Shown: positions 46,167-54,903 of the stretch, in pieces
How the letters are laid out: each line of letters opens with the position of its first letter
Numbering within the stretch: position 1 is the stretch's first letter
Assembly: GCA_031082005.1 (NCBI GenBank)
Contig: JAVHLR010000001.1
Coordinates: 501,251-565,250, forward strand
DNA: 64,000 bases
From: Patescibacteria group bacterium
Lineage (GTDB): Bacteria > Patescibacteriota > Patescibacteriia > 2-12-FULL-60-25
Direction of reading: 5' to 3'
The notes under the pieces: model-generated
The model's database searches: none
What the model saw: only the letters and a program-made list of their open reading frames with translations
What the model was told of the DNA's origin: nothing
Position numbers and translations under genes: made by a program

Positions 46167-46442
46167 CTACAGCTCGTCGACCTCTTTCTTGCCGTGTTCC
46201 ATCTCGGTGACTTGCTCCGGATCCTTCTGCAACAACATGGCTTGGAACTCACCAATATGCGTTTTTTCTTCTTTGGCTATGTCGGCCAGCATCGTTTTTA
46301 GCTTGGGATCCTGGGCGTAGGCCGCCATCTGGTCGTACAGATTGACTGCATCCAGCTCTGCGATTATGCCTGCGCGGCATATCTCTTGGTCGATTTTGTC
46401 CGGCGTCAAGCCAGAAAGCTTCTTGGGTATATCGCTCAACAT
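46167..46442 (-). CDS. Encapsulin-type mini-ferritin
   Basis: 91 residues, two predicted helices. The iron-site pattern of encapsulated ferritins (EncFtn) is present: Glu29 with Tyr36 in IAELDAVNLYDQMA, then Glu58/Glu59 and His62 in ADIAKEEKTHIGEF, and a following LLQKDPEQ. EncFtn forms ring-shaped decamers in which two helical hairpins share a ferroxidase site, and usually works inside an encapsulin shell. No encapsulin gene is in this window, and the C-terminus (GKKEVDEL) is not an evident targeting peptide. Confidence 0.8.
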   Translation of the reverse strand: MLSDIPKKLSGLTPDKIDQEICRAGIIAELDAVNLYDQMAAYAQDPKLKTMLADIAKEEKTHIGEFQAMLLQKDPEQVTEMEHGKKEVDEL

Positions 46443-46520
46443 ATCTGTTGGTTCGTGAGTAAACTATGGCCATTATGTAGAAAATATCCGCAATCTGCAA
46501 CTGCCTCGGCTATGCGCGGA

Positions 46521-46529
46521 TGGTATAAT
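46521..46529 (+). promoter_or_regulatory. Extended -10 promoter
   Basis: TG-G-TATAAT with TATAAT at 46524-46529; the ATG at 46540 follows after 10 bases, so the leader is at most a few bases. Confidence 0.6.
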
Positions 46530-46539
46530 CGAGTCGCTT

Positions 46540-47142
46540 ATGAATCGGATAATACTTTTTCTCTTGTTGTCTGACGCTTTCATCCTGACGGGCTTCGGTT
46601 TGATCGACCCGATATTGGCCATTTTCATCAAAGATAACCTGGTCGGCGGAGAAATCTACGCCGCGGGCATCGCCAGCACGATTTTTCTGCTCGCGAAATC
46701 TTTCGTCCAGTTGCCGTTTTCGCGCTTCGTCGACAGTCACGATCGGAAGGCGCTTTGGCTTATTGTCGGATCGCTTTGCATCGCGACCGTACCTTTCATC
46801 TATACGACCGCGAATACGGTCAATGATATTTATCTGGCGCAATTGCTCCATGGCATAGGAAGCGGCTTGGCTTTTCCGACTTGGCTTGGTCTGTGGAGTA
46901 CGCATTTAGACAAACACCACGAGAGCTACGAATGGAGCCTTTACTCGACGATTACCGGCGTCGGCACTGCGATTGCGGCTGCATCCGGAGCCTTAATGGC
47001 TGAATTCTTGGGGTTTGACCTGACGTTCATGACCGTCGGCGCCATCTCGTTCATCGGATGCATATTCCTCTTCTTCATCCACGAACAAGACCGGAACAAG
47101 AAGAAGCTGGTCCGTGTCCACGCACCAAAGCATAAGAGATAG
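46540..47142 (+). CDS. Half-size MFS transporter (six helices)
   Basis: 200 residues with six membrane helices corresponding to the N-terminal half of a Major Facilitator protein. The loop between helices 2 and 3 carries RFVDSHDRKALW, matching MFS motif A. The reading frame ends in a basic tail (KKLVRVHAPKHKR) and no second half follows in any frame, so it is a genuine short protein rather than a broken gene. It could work as a dimer. Substrate unknown. Confidence 0.78.
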   Translation: MNRIILFLLLSDAFILTGFGLIDPILAIFIKDNLVGGEIYAAGIASTIFLLAKSFVQLPFSRFVDSHDRKALWLIVGSLCIATVPFIYTTANTVNDIYLAQLLHGIGSGLAFPTWLGLWSTHLDKHHESYEWSLYSTITGVGTAIAAASGALMAEFLGFDLTFMTVGAISFIGCIFLFFIHEQDRNKKKLVRVHAPKHKR

Positions 47143-47257
47143 ACGCCCTATATAAAGTGGGAAATGTCTGACAATTCTTGGCTAGTTTTAGCTAAATTTT
47201 AATATTGAACCATTTTATGCTTAAAATGCGTATTACTGTTTAAGAAATCTTCTCGTT

Positions 47258-49228
47258 ATGATGAAAAAAATTAAGGGTTTAGCCAAAAAGAAGTCGGTCA
47301 TCGGCTTTTTTGCTGTCGCAGTAGTCGCCGGCACCGTTTATGAGACGCAGTTCAATCAAGCTGAAGCCGAGACGCGTTACATCCTAACGACAGCCACCAG
47401 GGGCACTCTGGTGAATACGATAAGCGCCAGCGGACAGGTGTCTGGTCTGAATCAAGTTGAAGTCAAACCCAAGGTCTCCGGAGACGTCGTCAGGATATTG
47501 GTCGAAACAGGTGAAGAGGTGACTGAAGGTACTCCCATCCTTGAAATCGACAGGCGTTCTGCACTCAAGACTGTTCGGGATGCTTCCAGATCAGTCGAGG
47601 ACAGCAAGCTATCGTATGATTCAGCGTTGTTGTCATACCAAAAAGCCAAGCAACCCGCTGACGCCGTTTCCATCATCCAAGCCGAAAACAGCTTGAACCA
47701 GGCTAAGCGCGATCTTGAGGATCTCAAAGACGGGACGGATGATATCGAAATCAAACAAGCCGAAAATAGTTTGTCCATTCAGTTGCAGAACACCAAAATG
47801 TCGGCTGATGGAGTTACGCCGCAGGTCGTTCGCGATGCTTATGACGAGGCGGTGCCGGTCGTCAAAAGCGTTTCGCAGACATTGGACCAGGCCGTGCGTG
47901 ATGCTGATACCATCCTTGGTATCGACACGACGAACTTGAATGATACATATGAAAGCCTGTTGTCGATATTGGACACCTCGCGTCTTTTTACGGCCAAGGC
48001 TGACTATCGCGTAGCCAGGAACTCCGTCGATGCCCTTAAAAAAGTGGCTGACGGGTTGAAAGTTTCGGACGAGAGCACTACGAACATCGATGCTGCTCTT
48101 GTTGCGGCACAGGATAGCTTAAAAGTCGTCGAGCCCCTGATGCAGGACATGCAGGACGTACTGGCAAACACTATTTCTTCTGCGTCATTCAGCCAAAGCA
48201 GTCTTGATTCCCTGCGTAACACTATCCAGTCTGACCGCAACAATGTTTCCACGAAGCTAACCAGCATCACCAACCAGAATCAGACGATAGAACAGGCGAG
48301 AACCACCTATCAGACGGCTTTGTTGAATGTCGATAAGGCAAAAAACGACTTGGATAAGCTCAAGGAAGGCGCGACCGCGAACGCCTTGGCGACGGCAGAG
48401 GAGCGCGTAAGGGCGGCTCAAGCATCTTATGACGAACTCAAGCTGGGCTTGGACCCTATCGACGAAGCGGTGCAGCAAAACACCCTGGCACAACGCCGTT
48501 CATCTCTTGTCGCAGCGCAGAATAAATTGAGTGATGCGCAGGAGACGCTGGACGATTACACAGTAAAAGCGCCTTTTGACGGCATCATCGCCGATATTTC
48601 GACACAACGAGCTGATTCCGTTTCTCCTTCGGCGGGCGTGGCGACTATTTTGACTAAAGCCAAGATAGCGACCCTGTCGTTGAATGAAGTGGATGCGGCC
48701 AAGATCGAAGTAGGGCAAAAGGCTACTCTGACTTTCGATGCTGTGTCGAATCTCACCATCGCCGGCTCTGTCAGCGAGATTGATTCGATAGGGACGGTAA
48801 GCCAGGGAGTCGTGAGCTACGAGGTCAAGGTCGCATTCCTGACCGAAGACGATCGCGTCAAACCCGGAATGAGCGTCAATGCGGTTATCGTGACGAATAT
48901 CAAGACGGATGTCCTGCTGTTGCCCAACTCTGCCGTCAAAACCGATGCCAGCGGATTATCTACGGTCACGCTTCTCCCCGGCGCCAGCAAAACCGATGTG
49001 AGCAACGCCCAAGGCGTCATCTCAAATGCGACACCTCAAATCAAAAACGTCGAGGTTGGTTCTTCGAATGACGAATCGACGGAAATCGTCAGCGGCGTGG
49101 AAGAAAACGAGATAGTTGTCTCCCGTACCGTGACTCAAACCGCAGCCGCGAGCGCTGCCAAACAAACCACATCGAGCTCTGCACTGCGTATTCCTGGGAT
49201 GGGCGCTATGGGCGGCGGACCTCGATGA
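47258..49228 (+). CDS. MacA/HlyD-like membrane fusion protein
   Basis: 656 residues. N-terminal anchor (about 13-32), first biotinyl-lipoyl half (SASGQVSGLNQVEVKPKVSGDVVRILVETGEEVTEGTPILEID), a very long helical hairpin (about 105-410, several heptad-rich stretches), second lipoyl half (DYTVKAPFDGIIADI) and beta-barrel/membrane-proximal domains. A Gly/Met-rich end completes it. Acts with an ABC transporter of the MacB type; those genes follow directly, the first with a four-base overlap. The helical hairpin is longer than in usual MacA. Confidence 0.88.
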   Translation: MMKKIKGLAKKKSVIGFFAVAVVAGTVYETQFNQAEAETRYILTTATRGTLVNTISASGQVSGLNQVEVKPKVSGDVVRILVETGEEVTEGTPILEIDRRSALKTVRDASRSVEDSKLSYDSALLSYQKAKQPADAVSIIQAENSLNQAKRDLEDLKDGTDDIEIKQAENSLSIQLQNTKMSADGVTPQVVRDAYDEAVPVVKSVSQTLDQAVRDADTILGIDTTNLNDTYESLLSILDTSRLFTAKADYRVARNSVDALKKVADGLKVSDESTTNIDAALVAAQDSLKVVEPLMQDMQDVLANTISSASFSQSSLDSLRNTIQSDRNNVSTKLTSITNQNQTIEQARTTYQTALLNVDKAKNDLDKLKEGATANALATAEERVRAAQASYDELKLGLDPIDEAVQQNTLAQRRSSLVAAQNKLSDAQETLDDYTVKAPFDGIIADISTQRADSVSPSAGVATILTKAKIATLSLNEVDAAKIEVGQKATLTFDAVSNLTIAGSVSEIDSIGTVSQGVVSYEVKVAFLTEDDRVKPGMSVNAVIVTNIKTDVLLLPNSAVKTDASGLSTVTLLPGASKTDVSNAQGVISNATPQIKNVEVGSSNDESTEIVSGVEENEIVVSRTVTQTAAASAAKQTTSSSALRIPGMGAMGGGPR

Positions 49229-49941
49229 GCCATGCGCCTATGATCGAGATAAAAGATATCGTCAAAGACTATGTGAACGGGGATGAAACCACCCATGTCC
49301 TTAAGGGCGTCTCTTTTTCGATCAAAAAAGGCGAATTCGTGGCCATCATGGGTCCTTCAGGCTCCGGCAAGTCAACCCTGATGCATATCATCGGCGCTTT
49401 AGATGTGTCGACTAGTGGTTCGTACACGTTGGATGGCCAAGACGTTTCTTCCCTCGAACCCGATGAACTCGCGCGCATCCGCAAACAAAAAATCGGCTTC
49501 GTCTTCCAGGCGTTCCATCTTTTGCCGCGCGCTACTGTCTTGCGAAACGTTGAGTTGCCCTTGATTTATAGTGGCATAGACCGAGAAGAGAGGGCACGGA
49601 GAGCCGGCGAAGCTTTGATTGCCGCAGGCTTGGATGAATCACGGCACGAACATCTCTCGAATCAGCTTTCAGGTGGCCAGATGCAACGCGTCGCCATCGC
49701 ACGTGCCTTGGTCAATGACCCGGCGATTATCCTGGCAGATGAGCCGACTGGCAATTTGGATTCGAAGACTGGTGATCTTGTTCTGGACACCTTTCAGGCG
49801 CTCCACAGACAGGGGAGAACCGTAGTATTGATCACGCACGAACCCTACGTGGCCAGCCACGCCGAACGTACCCTGCTGGTCAGGGACGGTTTGATCGTTG
49901 AGGATAGGCTTAATACCGACAAAGTCACGCACGGACCATAG
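49225..49941 (+). CDS. MacB/LolD-type ABC transporter ATP-binding protein
   Basis: 238 residues. Walker [11 protein letters not shown] loop [24 protein letters not shown] (the FQxFxLLPxxTxxENV form of the MacB/LolD group), signature [15 protein letters not shown], Walker B and D loop [13 protein letters not shown], switch His in VVLITHEP. Provides ATP hydrolysis for the FtsX-type permease encoded next. Start overlaps the previous gene. Confidence 0.95.
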   Translation: MSHAPMIEIKDIVKDYVNGDETTHVLKGVSFSIKKGEFVAIMGPSGSGKSTLMHIIGALDVSTSGSYTLDGQDVSSLEPDELARIRKQKIGFVFQAFHLLPRATVLRNVELPLIYSGIDREERARRAGEALIAAGLDESRHEHLSNQLSGGQMQRVAIARALVNDPAIILADEPTGNLDSKTGDLVLDTFQALHRQGRTVVLITHEPYVASHAERTLLVRDGLIVEDRLNTDKVTHGP

Positions 49942-49942
49942 T

Positions 49943-51163
49943 ATGAGAACGGCAGATCTACTTGAGGAAATTTATCTCGGCATCTCATCCAATAAGGTGC
50001 GGTCAGGTTTGACCATGCTGGGCATCGTCATCGGCGTCGCTTCTGTTATTGCTATGTTATCCGTAGGCGAAGGGTCCAAAGCGCAAATCGAATCCAATAT
50101 CCAATCTATCGGCTCCAATCTACTTATGGTGATGCCGGGTATGCAACGTGGAATTGGATCTGCCGTCAGCTCCGGTCGTGGATCAGCACAGACTCTGACG
50201 CGTGAAGATGCTGACGCACTGCAGACAGCTGATGGGGTTTTAGCTGTGGCTCCGGATTCATCTCGGCGGTTCCAGATCACGGCCAAAGGAACGAATACGA
50301 ATACCCAGGTCGTGGGAACGACGCCTCAATATCAAACGGTCAGAAGCATTTCAGTCGATTCAGGTACGTTTTTCAGTGATCCCCAAGTCACTTCGCGTTC
50401 CAAAGTTGCGGTCATCGGGCCGACCACGCGAGGCGACCTGTTTGGCGAAGATGTGAATCCTGTCGGGCAGCAAATCAGGATCAATGGAGTCATCTTTACG
50501 GTCATCGGAATGACTGTTGCAAAAGGTGGTTCCGGCTTCTCAAACCAAGACGACATGGTTTATATCCCGATAACCGCCATGTCCGCTTATCTGAATGGGG
50601 GAGACACTGTGAGTACAATAAGTATACAAGCCATTGATCAAGAATCCATGGCTTCAGCTCAAGCGAACGTTACGGAAATCTTGTTGGATCGTCATAACAT
50701 TTCTGATGCCGCTTCTGCTGATTTCAGCGTCATGAACCAGTCCGACATCGCCAGCGCAGCTTCAAGCGTCACTAATACCATGACTCTGCTCCTGGCAGCC
50801 ATCGCTGGCATTTCTTTGTTGGTTGGTGGTATCGGAATAATGAATATGATGCTTACCAATGTGACCGAACGTACGCGTGAGATTGGTCTGCGCCAAGCCA
50901 TTGGTGCAGAGAAGGGGGAGATAGTCGGACAGTTCTTGGGTGAAGCGATCTTATTGACCGTCTTCGGCGGGGCTATCGGTATCTTGGTAGGCTATTCCAT
51001 CTCTTTCGCCTTAAGTCGGTTCATGTCGCTTTCTACTCAAGTCGCGTGGTCGTCTGTTGGCATGGCTTTCGGCGTATCCGCGATCATCGGTTTGGTCTTC
51101 GGCTACTATCCGGCCAGGCGCGCCTCGAGACTGAATCCGATTGAGGCACTGCGCTACGAATAA
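49943..51163 (+). CDS. MacB-type ABC transporter permease
   Basis: 406 residues. One N-terminal helix (about 20-42), a large extracytoplasmic MacB domain (about 45-280, FQITAKGTNTNTQVVGT...) and three C-terminal helices with the FtsX-type NMMLTNVTERTREIGLRQAIGAEKGEI and a final PARRASRLNPIEALRYE. With the adaptor and ATPase it forms a mechanotransmission exporter for a peptide, lipid or small molecule. Start one base after the ATPase stop codon. Confidence 0.93.
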   Translation: MRTADLLEEIYLGISSNKVRSGLTMLGIVIGVASVIAMLSVGEGSKAQIESNIQSIGSNLLMVMPGMQRGIGSAVSSGRGSAQTLTREDADALQTADGVLAVAPDSSRRFQITAKGTNTNTQVVGTTPQYQTVRSISVDSGTFFSDPQVTSRSKVAVIGPTTRGDLFGEDVNPVGQQIRINGVIFTVIGMTVAKGGSGFSNQDDMVYIPITAMSAYLNGGDTVSTISIQAIDQESMASAQANVTEILLDRHNISDAASADFSVMNQSDIASAASSVTNTMTLLLAAIAGISLLVGGIGIMNMMLTNVTERTREIGLRQAIGAEKGEIVGQFLGEAILLTVFGGAIGILVGYSISFALSRFMSLSTQVAWSSVGMAFGVSAIIGLVFGYYPARRASRLNPIEALRYE

Positions 51164-51215
51164 ATTGATATAAACGGCTGTCGCACTAGACGGCCATAAA
51201 TAATTTCGTCTTCCT

Positions 51216-51698
51216 ATGGAAAACAAGCTCATCCTTCCCCTAATAATCACAGCCTTACTCTTCGGAGGCGCGGGCTTTTTTGGTGGCATGAAATATGCAC
51301 AGTCTAAATCGAGCGCGACGCCAGGTGGCCAGTTCGCGGCCATGCGTGCCAACGGAGGCATGGGTGCGGCCAGGCTCGGCGGCGGCGCCGGCGGACAGTT
51401 GCGCGGAGTTAATGGCGGAGGCATGACAAGCGGCGAAGTCGTCATGAAAGATGATGCTGGTCTGACGGTCAAACTCCGCGATGGCAGCTCTAAAAATATC
51501 TACTTCGCCTCATCTACCTCGATCGGCAAGATGGCCGAAGGATCGAAGGACGATCTGTCACAAGGTACTGAAGTCGTGATTACCGGTACGAACAATCAGG
51601 ACGGCAGCATCACGGCCAACATGATCCAGATCCGTCCCGAAGGCTCTGCTCCCATGGGTTTCGGCGGCCAACCGCCCGAATCTGCCCCACAGCAATAA
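51216..51698 (+). CDS. Small secreted Gly-rich protein with OB-like domain
   Basis: 160 residues. N-terminal hydrophobic anchor (about 4-24), a Gly/Ala/Met/Arg-rich linker (to about 65), then a beta domain (TSGEVVMKDDAGLTVKLRDGSSKNIYFASSTSI...GTEVVITGTNNQDGSITANMIQIRPEG) of the DUF5666-like type. Likely part of, or a cargo related to, the MacAB-like operon that precedes it by 52 bases. Strong terminator follows. Confidence 0.7.
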   Translation: MENKLILPLIITALLFGGAGFFGGMKYAQSKSSATPGGQFAAMRANGGMGAARLGGGAGGQLRGVNGGGMTSGEVVMKDDAGLTVKLRDGSSKNIYFASSTSIGKMAEGSKDDLSQGTEVVITGTNNQDGSITANMIQIRPEGSAPMGFGGQPPESAPQQ

Positions 51699-51712
51699 GG
51701 AATCAAAATAAC

Positions 51713-51748
51713 AAAAACGCTCCGGAATGATGCTCTGGAGCGTTTTTT
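51713..51748 (+). terminator. Rho-independent terminator
   Basis: AAAAACGCTCC...GGAGCGTTTTTT, stem of at least 11 bp with a T6 tail; also usable from the minus strand (A-run on the other side). Confidence 0.9.
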
Positions 51749-51762
51749 GATGATACGACTAT

Positions 51763-52077
51763 CTACAAAGCGAAACTCATCAAGCCCAGGAGCATGATGA
51801 CGAAAATCCATAACATGCTGTAACCGACTATCTGCATCGCTTGTTTGACTTTACCGTCCTTGGCGAGGAATAGGGGATAGCCCAGCATAATACTCCCGCT
51901 GACCAGGGCAGACAGGACGAATAACATGAGCACGAAGCTGATGCCGAGGGCGGGTGAACCGAGCGGTGGCATTACCTTGTCGAGCCCCTGCATCAACGAC
52001 GCGACTAAGCCGATGTAGGCCGATAGACCAAGGGCCTGAATTAATGCGATGATCGCCGGGTGTCGAAAATTTTTCAT
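51763..52077 (-). CDS. Small three-span membrane protein, paralogue of 35907
   Basis: 104 residues; helices at about 10-30, 44-66 and 80-101. The middle segment is clearly similar to the protein starting at 35907 (FVLSAxVxGSxxxGxPxxxxxDGKxK). Function unknown. Last gene of a minus-strand run beginning with queH; 4 bases separate it from the preceding gene. Confidence 0.7.
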   Translation of the reverse strand: MKNFRHPAIIALIQALGLSAYIGLVASLMQGLDKVMPPLGSPALGISFVLMLFVLSALVSGSIMLGYPLFLAKDGKVKQAMQIVGYSMLWIFVIMLLGLMSFAL

Positions 52078-52081
52078 ATTC

Positions 52082-52303
52082 CTATTCCGCTGTTGATGTG
52101 GCGGTTTGGATTGGGTTATTGCAGACTAAGTTGCTTATGTTGTCGATCGATCTCAACAGCTGTTTATTGATGTATCGCTGGAACATGATCATGCCGATCA
52201 GCAGTATCGTGAAAGCCACCAAGATGGGCACCATGGTCGAGGTTGAACCAGCGTCTGTCTTTATGCGTCTGTCCATCAAATGCATGATATCGCTTTTAGC
52301 CAA
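52082..52303 (-). CDS. Small single-span protein, unknown
   Basis: 73 residues: polar N-terminus (about 1-22), one membrane helix (MVPILVAFTILLIGMIMF, about 24-41) and a polar tail ending in TATSTAE. Lies between queH and the small membrane protein with 15 and 4 base gaps, so the three form one operon. Confidence 0.55.
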   Translation of the reverse strand: MAKSDIMHLMDRRIKTDAGSTSTMVPILVAFTILLIGMIMFQRYINKQLLRSIDNISNLVCNNPIQTATSTAE

Positions 52304-52318
52304 AAAAACACAGCTCGC

Positions 52319-52870
52319 TCACTCGGCAAGCTTCTTCTTGAGGGAGAACCTGCAACCGCAATAGTCCTGGCGATAGATGCCCGAGCGCTTGGCTCTGTCT
52401 TGTGAGATGGTCTCTCCATTCATTTTTTTCCAATCACGTCCAAGGAAGCTAAGACCGTATTTGTCGGCCAGCAGCGCGCCGACCTCGTTTATCTGAACGA
52501 CATTTTTTCTGCGGCTGACGCTCAAGGTGGTCGCGACCCAGCTGAAGCCATGTTCTTTCGCGAAGCGAAAAGTCCTATCCAGCCTGAAATTGATGCACAA
52601 CCTGCAGCGCGGTCCGTTCTCCCTGTCTTCTGCGTGACCCAGGGTCGCATCGTCCCAAGCATCGGGGGAGTAGGTCGCTTCGAGGAAAGGGAGATTGAAG
52701 CCGTCGGCCATGATCCGCGCGGCATCGCGTCTTTTGAAGTATTCCTCCTGCGGGTAGATGTTTGAGTTCTCGTAATAGACCGCAACGTCAAATTCCGGAA
52801 TCAGAAGTTCCGGGACATACGCGCTGCAGACTCCGCAACAGGCATGGAGCAGGAGTTTAGGCTTTTCCAT
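52319..52870 (-). CDS. queH: Epoxyqueuosine reductase QueH
   Basis: 183 residues. DUF208/QueH signatures: LLLHACCGVCSAYV, VYYENSNIYPQEEYFKRRDAA, PRCRLCINFRLDRT, WVATTLSVSRRKN and IYRQDYCGCRFS. The paired cysteines hold an iron-sulfur cluster and metal. The enzyme makes queuosine from epoxyqueuosine in tRNA (the role QueG has elsewhere). tgt, an earlier step of the same pathway, is at 60542, so this organism probably modifies tRNA with queuosine or salvages its precursor. Confidence 0.92.
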   Translation of the reverse strand: MEKPKLLLHACCGVCSAYVPELLIPEFDVAVYYENSNIYPQEEYFKRRDAARIMADGFNLPFLEATYSPDAWDDATLGHAEDRENGPRCRLCINFRLDRTFRFAKEHGFSWVATTLSVSRRKNVVQINEVGALLADKYGLSFLGRDWKKMNGETISQDRAKRSGIYRQDYCGCRFSLKKKLAE

Positions 52871-52904
52871 GCCAGGAATTTAACCTAAAACACCTGATTT
52901 GTCA

Positions 52905-53258
52905 TCAACCCATCTTCCGGAACTTCACGTTCAGGATAGGCTCGTATTTCGTGTCATTTTCATCAGTTATCTCTACCGGCTCTCCTTTGATGAGCGAGTT
53001 TAGGGCTAGATCATTCAACAATTCGCTATCCGATTTGACGTCAGATTCGATCTTTTCCATTTCAGCCATCTCGCTCTCGAATTGTGCTTTGATCTCGTTT
53101 TCCAGTCCTTTCTTCTTATCCTTGAGTCGGCGCAGCTCATCGATCAGATCCTGTAACGGCTTGGATGTCGAAAAAGCATCCCGCAGACTTGACTTGATCT
53201 TCTTTTTCTCTTTCTTTTTTACCTGGATGCGTGAGAAGACTTCTTGGATGTCTGGCAT
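52905..53258 (-). CDS. Coiled-coil protein, unknown
   Basis: 117 residues, no membrane segment. Lys/Glu-rich helices throughout (IQVKKKEKKKIKSSLRDAF, LQDLIDELRRLKDKKKGLENEIKAQFESEMAEMEKIESDV), ending in a short beta-like part (EPVEITDENDTKYEPILNVKFRKMG). Probably cytoplasmic. Located between the zinc-import operon terminator and queH. Confidence 0.7.
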   Translation of the reverse strand: MPDIQEVFSRIQVKKKEKKKIKSSLRDAFSTSKPLQDLIDELRRLKDKKKGLENEIKAQFESEMAEMEKIESDVKSDSELLNDLALNSLIKGEPVEITDENDTKYEPILNVKFRKMG

Positions 53259-53280
53259 AGGATAGTGGCTGAAGATTTTT

Positions 53281-53319
53281 CAAAATAAAAAGTACGCGTA
53301 TTCTATCACACGCGTACTT
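53281..53319 (-). terminator. Terminator of the znuACB operon
   Basis: Perfect 10-bp stem AAGTACGCGT/ACGCGTACTT with a 10-base loop; on the minus strand followed by TTTTATTTTG. Confidence 0.85.
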
Positions 53320-53371
53320 GCTGGGCTGTGGATTATGTTCACCTGGTGCGGCAGATGCGAGGTTGTCCGTC

Positions 53372-54202
53372 TTATGCGTGTCTGCGCGCCGCAATAAGCC
53401 GTTGCTTTGACTTCGAGTAGACGACGAGTATGGCGAAGATCCCCATGCCGGTCAAAACGATCGTAGCCCCGGTCGGCAGATCGAAGCGGACCGAGACGAA
53501 TATCCCGCAGAGTACGGAGAGGACTCCGATCGCGACCGAGGTAACCATGAGGGAACGGAATGAACGCGAAATGAGTTTGGCGCTGATGATCGGTATGATG
53601 AGGAGCGCGCTGACCAGGATGATCCCAAGGACTTTCATGCCCATGACCACCGTAACGGCGATCGAAACGTAGAGCAAGTTGCGCAGCAGATCGATTTTGA
53701 TTCCGTTAACGTAGGCCAGGTCCTCATTTAAAATCATCAACGCCAACCGTTTGTAATTCAAAAGTATAAAAATTATGTTCATTATACCTAAGCCAACCAT
53801 CAGGCCGACCTCTGACCACTTGATAGCAAGGATGTCGCCGAACAGGAACGTCGTCAGTTCAGGACGATAGCCTCCGCCCAAACTCAAAAGCAAAATGCCG
53901 ATAGCCATACCTGAAGTGAAAATCAGGCCGATTATGGCGTCGGATGAAAGTTTAGCTCGTTTTTCCAATTGGGCTATCACGACGGCGAAAATCGCCGAGA
54001 ACAGAATCGAGACCGCCAGAGGATTCGTATTCAGCAGATACCCCAACGCGGCTCCTGAAAGCGAGGCGTGGGCGATGCCGTCGCTGAAGAAAGCCATCCG
54101 CCGCAGGATCACGAATACGCCGATAAGCGAAAGGACGACGCCGAGGAACAGGCCTGTGATGAGGGCCTTTTGCATGAACGGATAGGCAAGCATTTCCAGC
54201 AT
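53372..54202 (-). CDS. znuB: Zinc/manganese ABC transporter permease
   Basis: 276 residues, about eight membrane helices. ABC-3 family (PF00950): FSDGIAHASLSGAALGYLL near the N-terminus, IGLIFTSGMAIGILLLS, and MKVLGIILVSALLIIPIISAKLISRSF near residues 180-215. Transports divalent metal delivered by the binding protein. One base separates it from the ATPase gene. Assignment to zinc rather than manganese is from the operon type only. Confidence 0.9.
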   Translation of the reverse strand: MLEMLAYPFMQKALITGLFLGVVLSLIGVFVILRRMAFFSDGIAHASLSGAALGYLLNTNPLAVSILFSAIFAVVIAQLEKRAKLSSDAIIGLIFTSGMAIGILLLSLGGGYRPELTTFLFGDILAIKWSEVGLMVGLGIMNIIFILLNYKRLALMILNEDLAYVNGIKIDLLRNLLYVSIAVTVVMGMKVLGIILVSALLIIPIISAKLISRSFRSLMVTSVAIGVLSVLCGIFVSVRFDLPTGATIVLTGMGIFAILVVYSKSKQRLIAARRHA

Positions 54203-54203
54203 A

Positions 54204-54899
54204 TCAATGGAGGTGCGCGGTCATTTTCGTTCCGTACAGTTTCTCGATTGTCTGGGCATCTAACGTCGTGTGCGGTGGTCCGAAACAGACCATATTCCTA
54301 TTCAAGCATATGACCTGATCCGCGAATTCGTACACGGTGTTTATCTCGTGGCTGATTATCATGACCGTCAGGTTGTGCTCGCGGTTTAGGTGTCCGATAA
54401 GTTCATAGAAGGCCTTTGCTCCCTCGATGTCGATTCCGGCCGCCGGCTCGTCCAACAAAAGTAACTTTGGCTTCTTCAATAAAGCCTGTGCAATCAACAC
54501 CCGCTGCAGTTGGCCTCCAGACAACGTCCCGATCAGTTTGTCCTCCAGTTGATCGATGCGCACCTCTCGGCAGATTTCCTTCGACTCTTTGTGGGCAGTA
54601 CGCCGTCGGGTGAAGCTAAGCAGTTCGCCGACCGTGATGGGCATGGTCCGGTCAAAATCGAAATACTGCGGAACATAACCGATTTCGTGCAGTTCGTCGG
54701 CGATACCGCGCCCGTTTATCTTGATTGATCCAGAGAAGGGAAGTAGGCCTAAGATGGCTTTGAAAAGCGTCGATTTTCCTGAACCATTCGGCCCGATGAC
54801 TGCCGCGATTTCTCCGGCTTTTATCTCGAAGCTCACGTTGCTTAACACCGTTTTTTCACCGAATGAGACGGAGACGTCTTTGAGGCTTAAGATCTTCAT
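54204..54899 (-). CDS. znuC: Zinc/manganese ABC transporter ATPase
   Basis: 231 residues from the start at 54899. Walker A GPNGSGKST, signature LSGGQLQRVLIAQAL, Walker B LLLLDEPAAGID, switch His in VMIISHEI. PQYFDFDRTMPITVGELL in the Q-loop region is typical of the zinc/manganese group. A longer in-frame start (54935) overlaps the binding-protein gene and is unlikely. Works with the permease encoded next and the lipoprotein-like binding protein before it. Confidence 0.92.
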   Translation of the reverse strand: MKILSLKDVSVSFGEKTVLSNVSFEIKAGEIAAVIGPNGSGKSTLFKAILGLLPFSGSIKINGRGIADELHEIGYVPQYFDFDRTMPITVGELLSFTRRRTAHKESKEICREVRIDQLEDKLIGTLSGGQLQRVLIAQALLKKPKLLLLDEPAAGIDIEGAKAFYELIGHLNREHNLTVMIISHEINTVYEFADQVICLNRNMVCFGPPHTTLDAQTIEKLYGTKMTAHLH

Positions 54900-54903
54900 G
54901 TTT

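Noticed and set aside
46510-46905. 131-codon charged minus-strand frame opposite the half-MFS gene
   Set aside because: Considered as a possible real gene because it is hydrophilic and Gln/Arg-rich, but the plus strand has a promoter, a clear six-helix pattern and MFS motif A.
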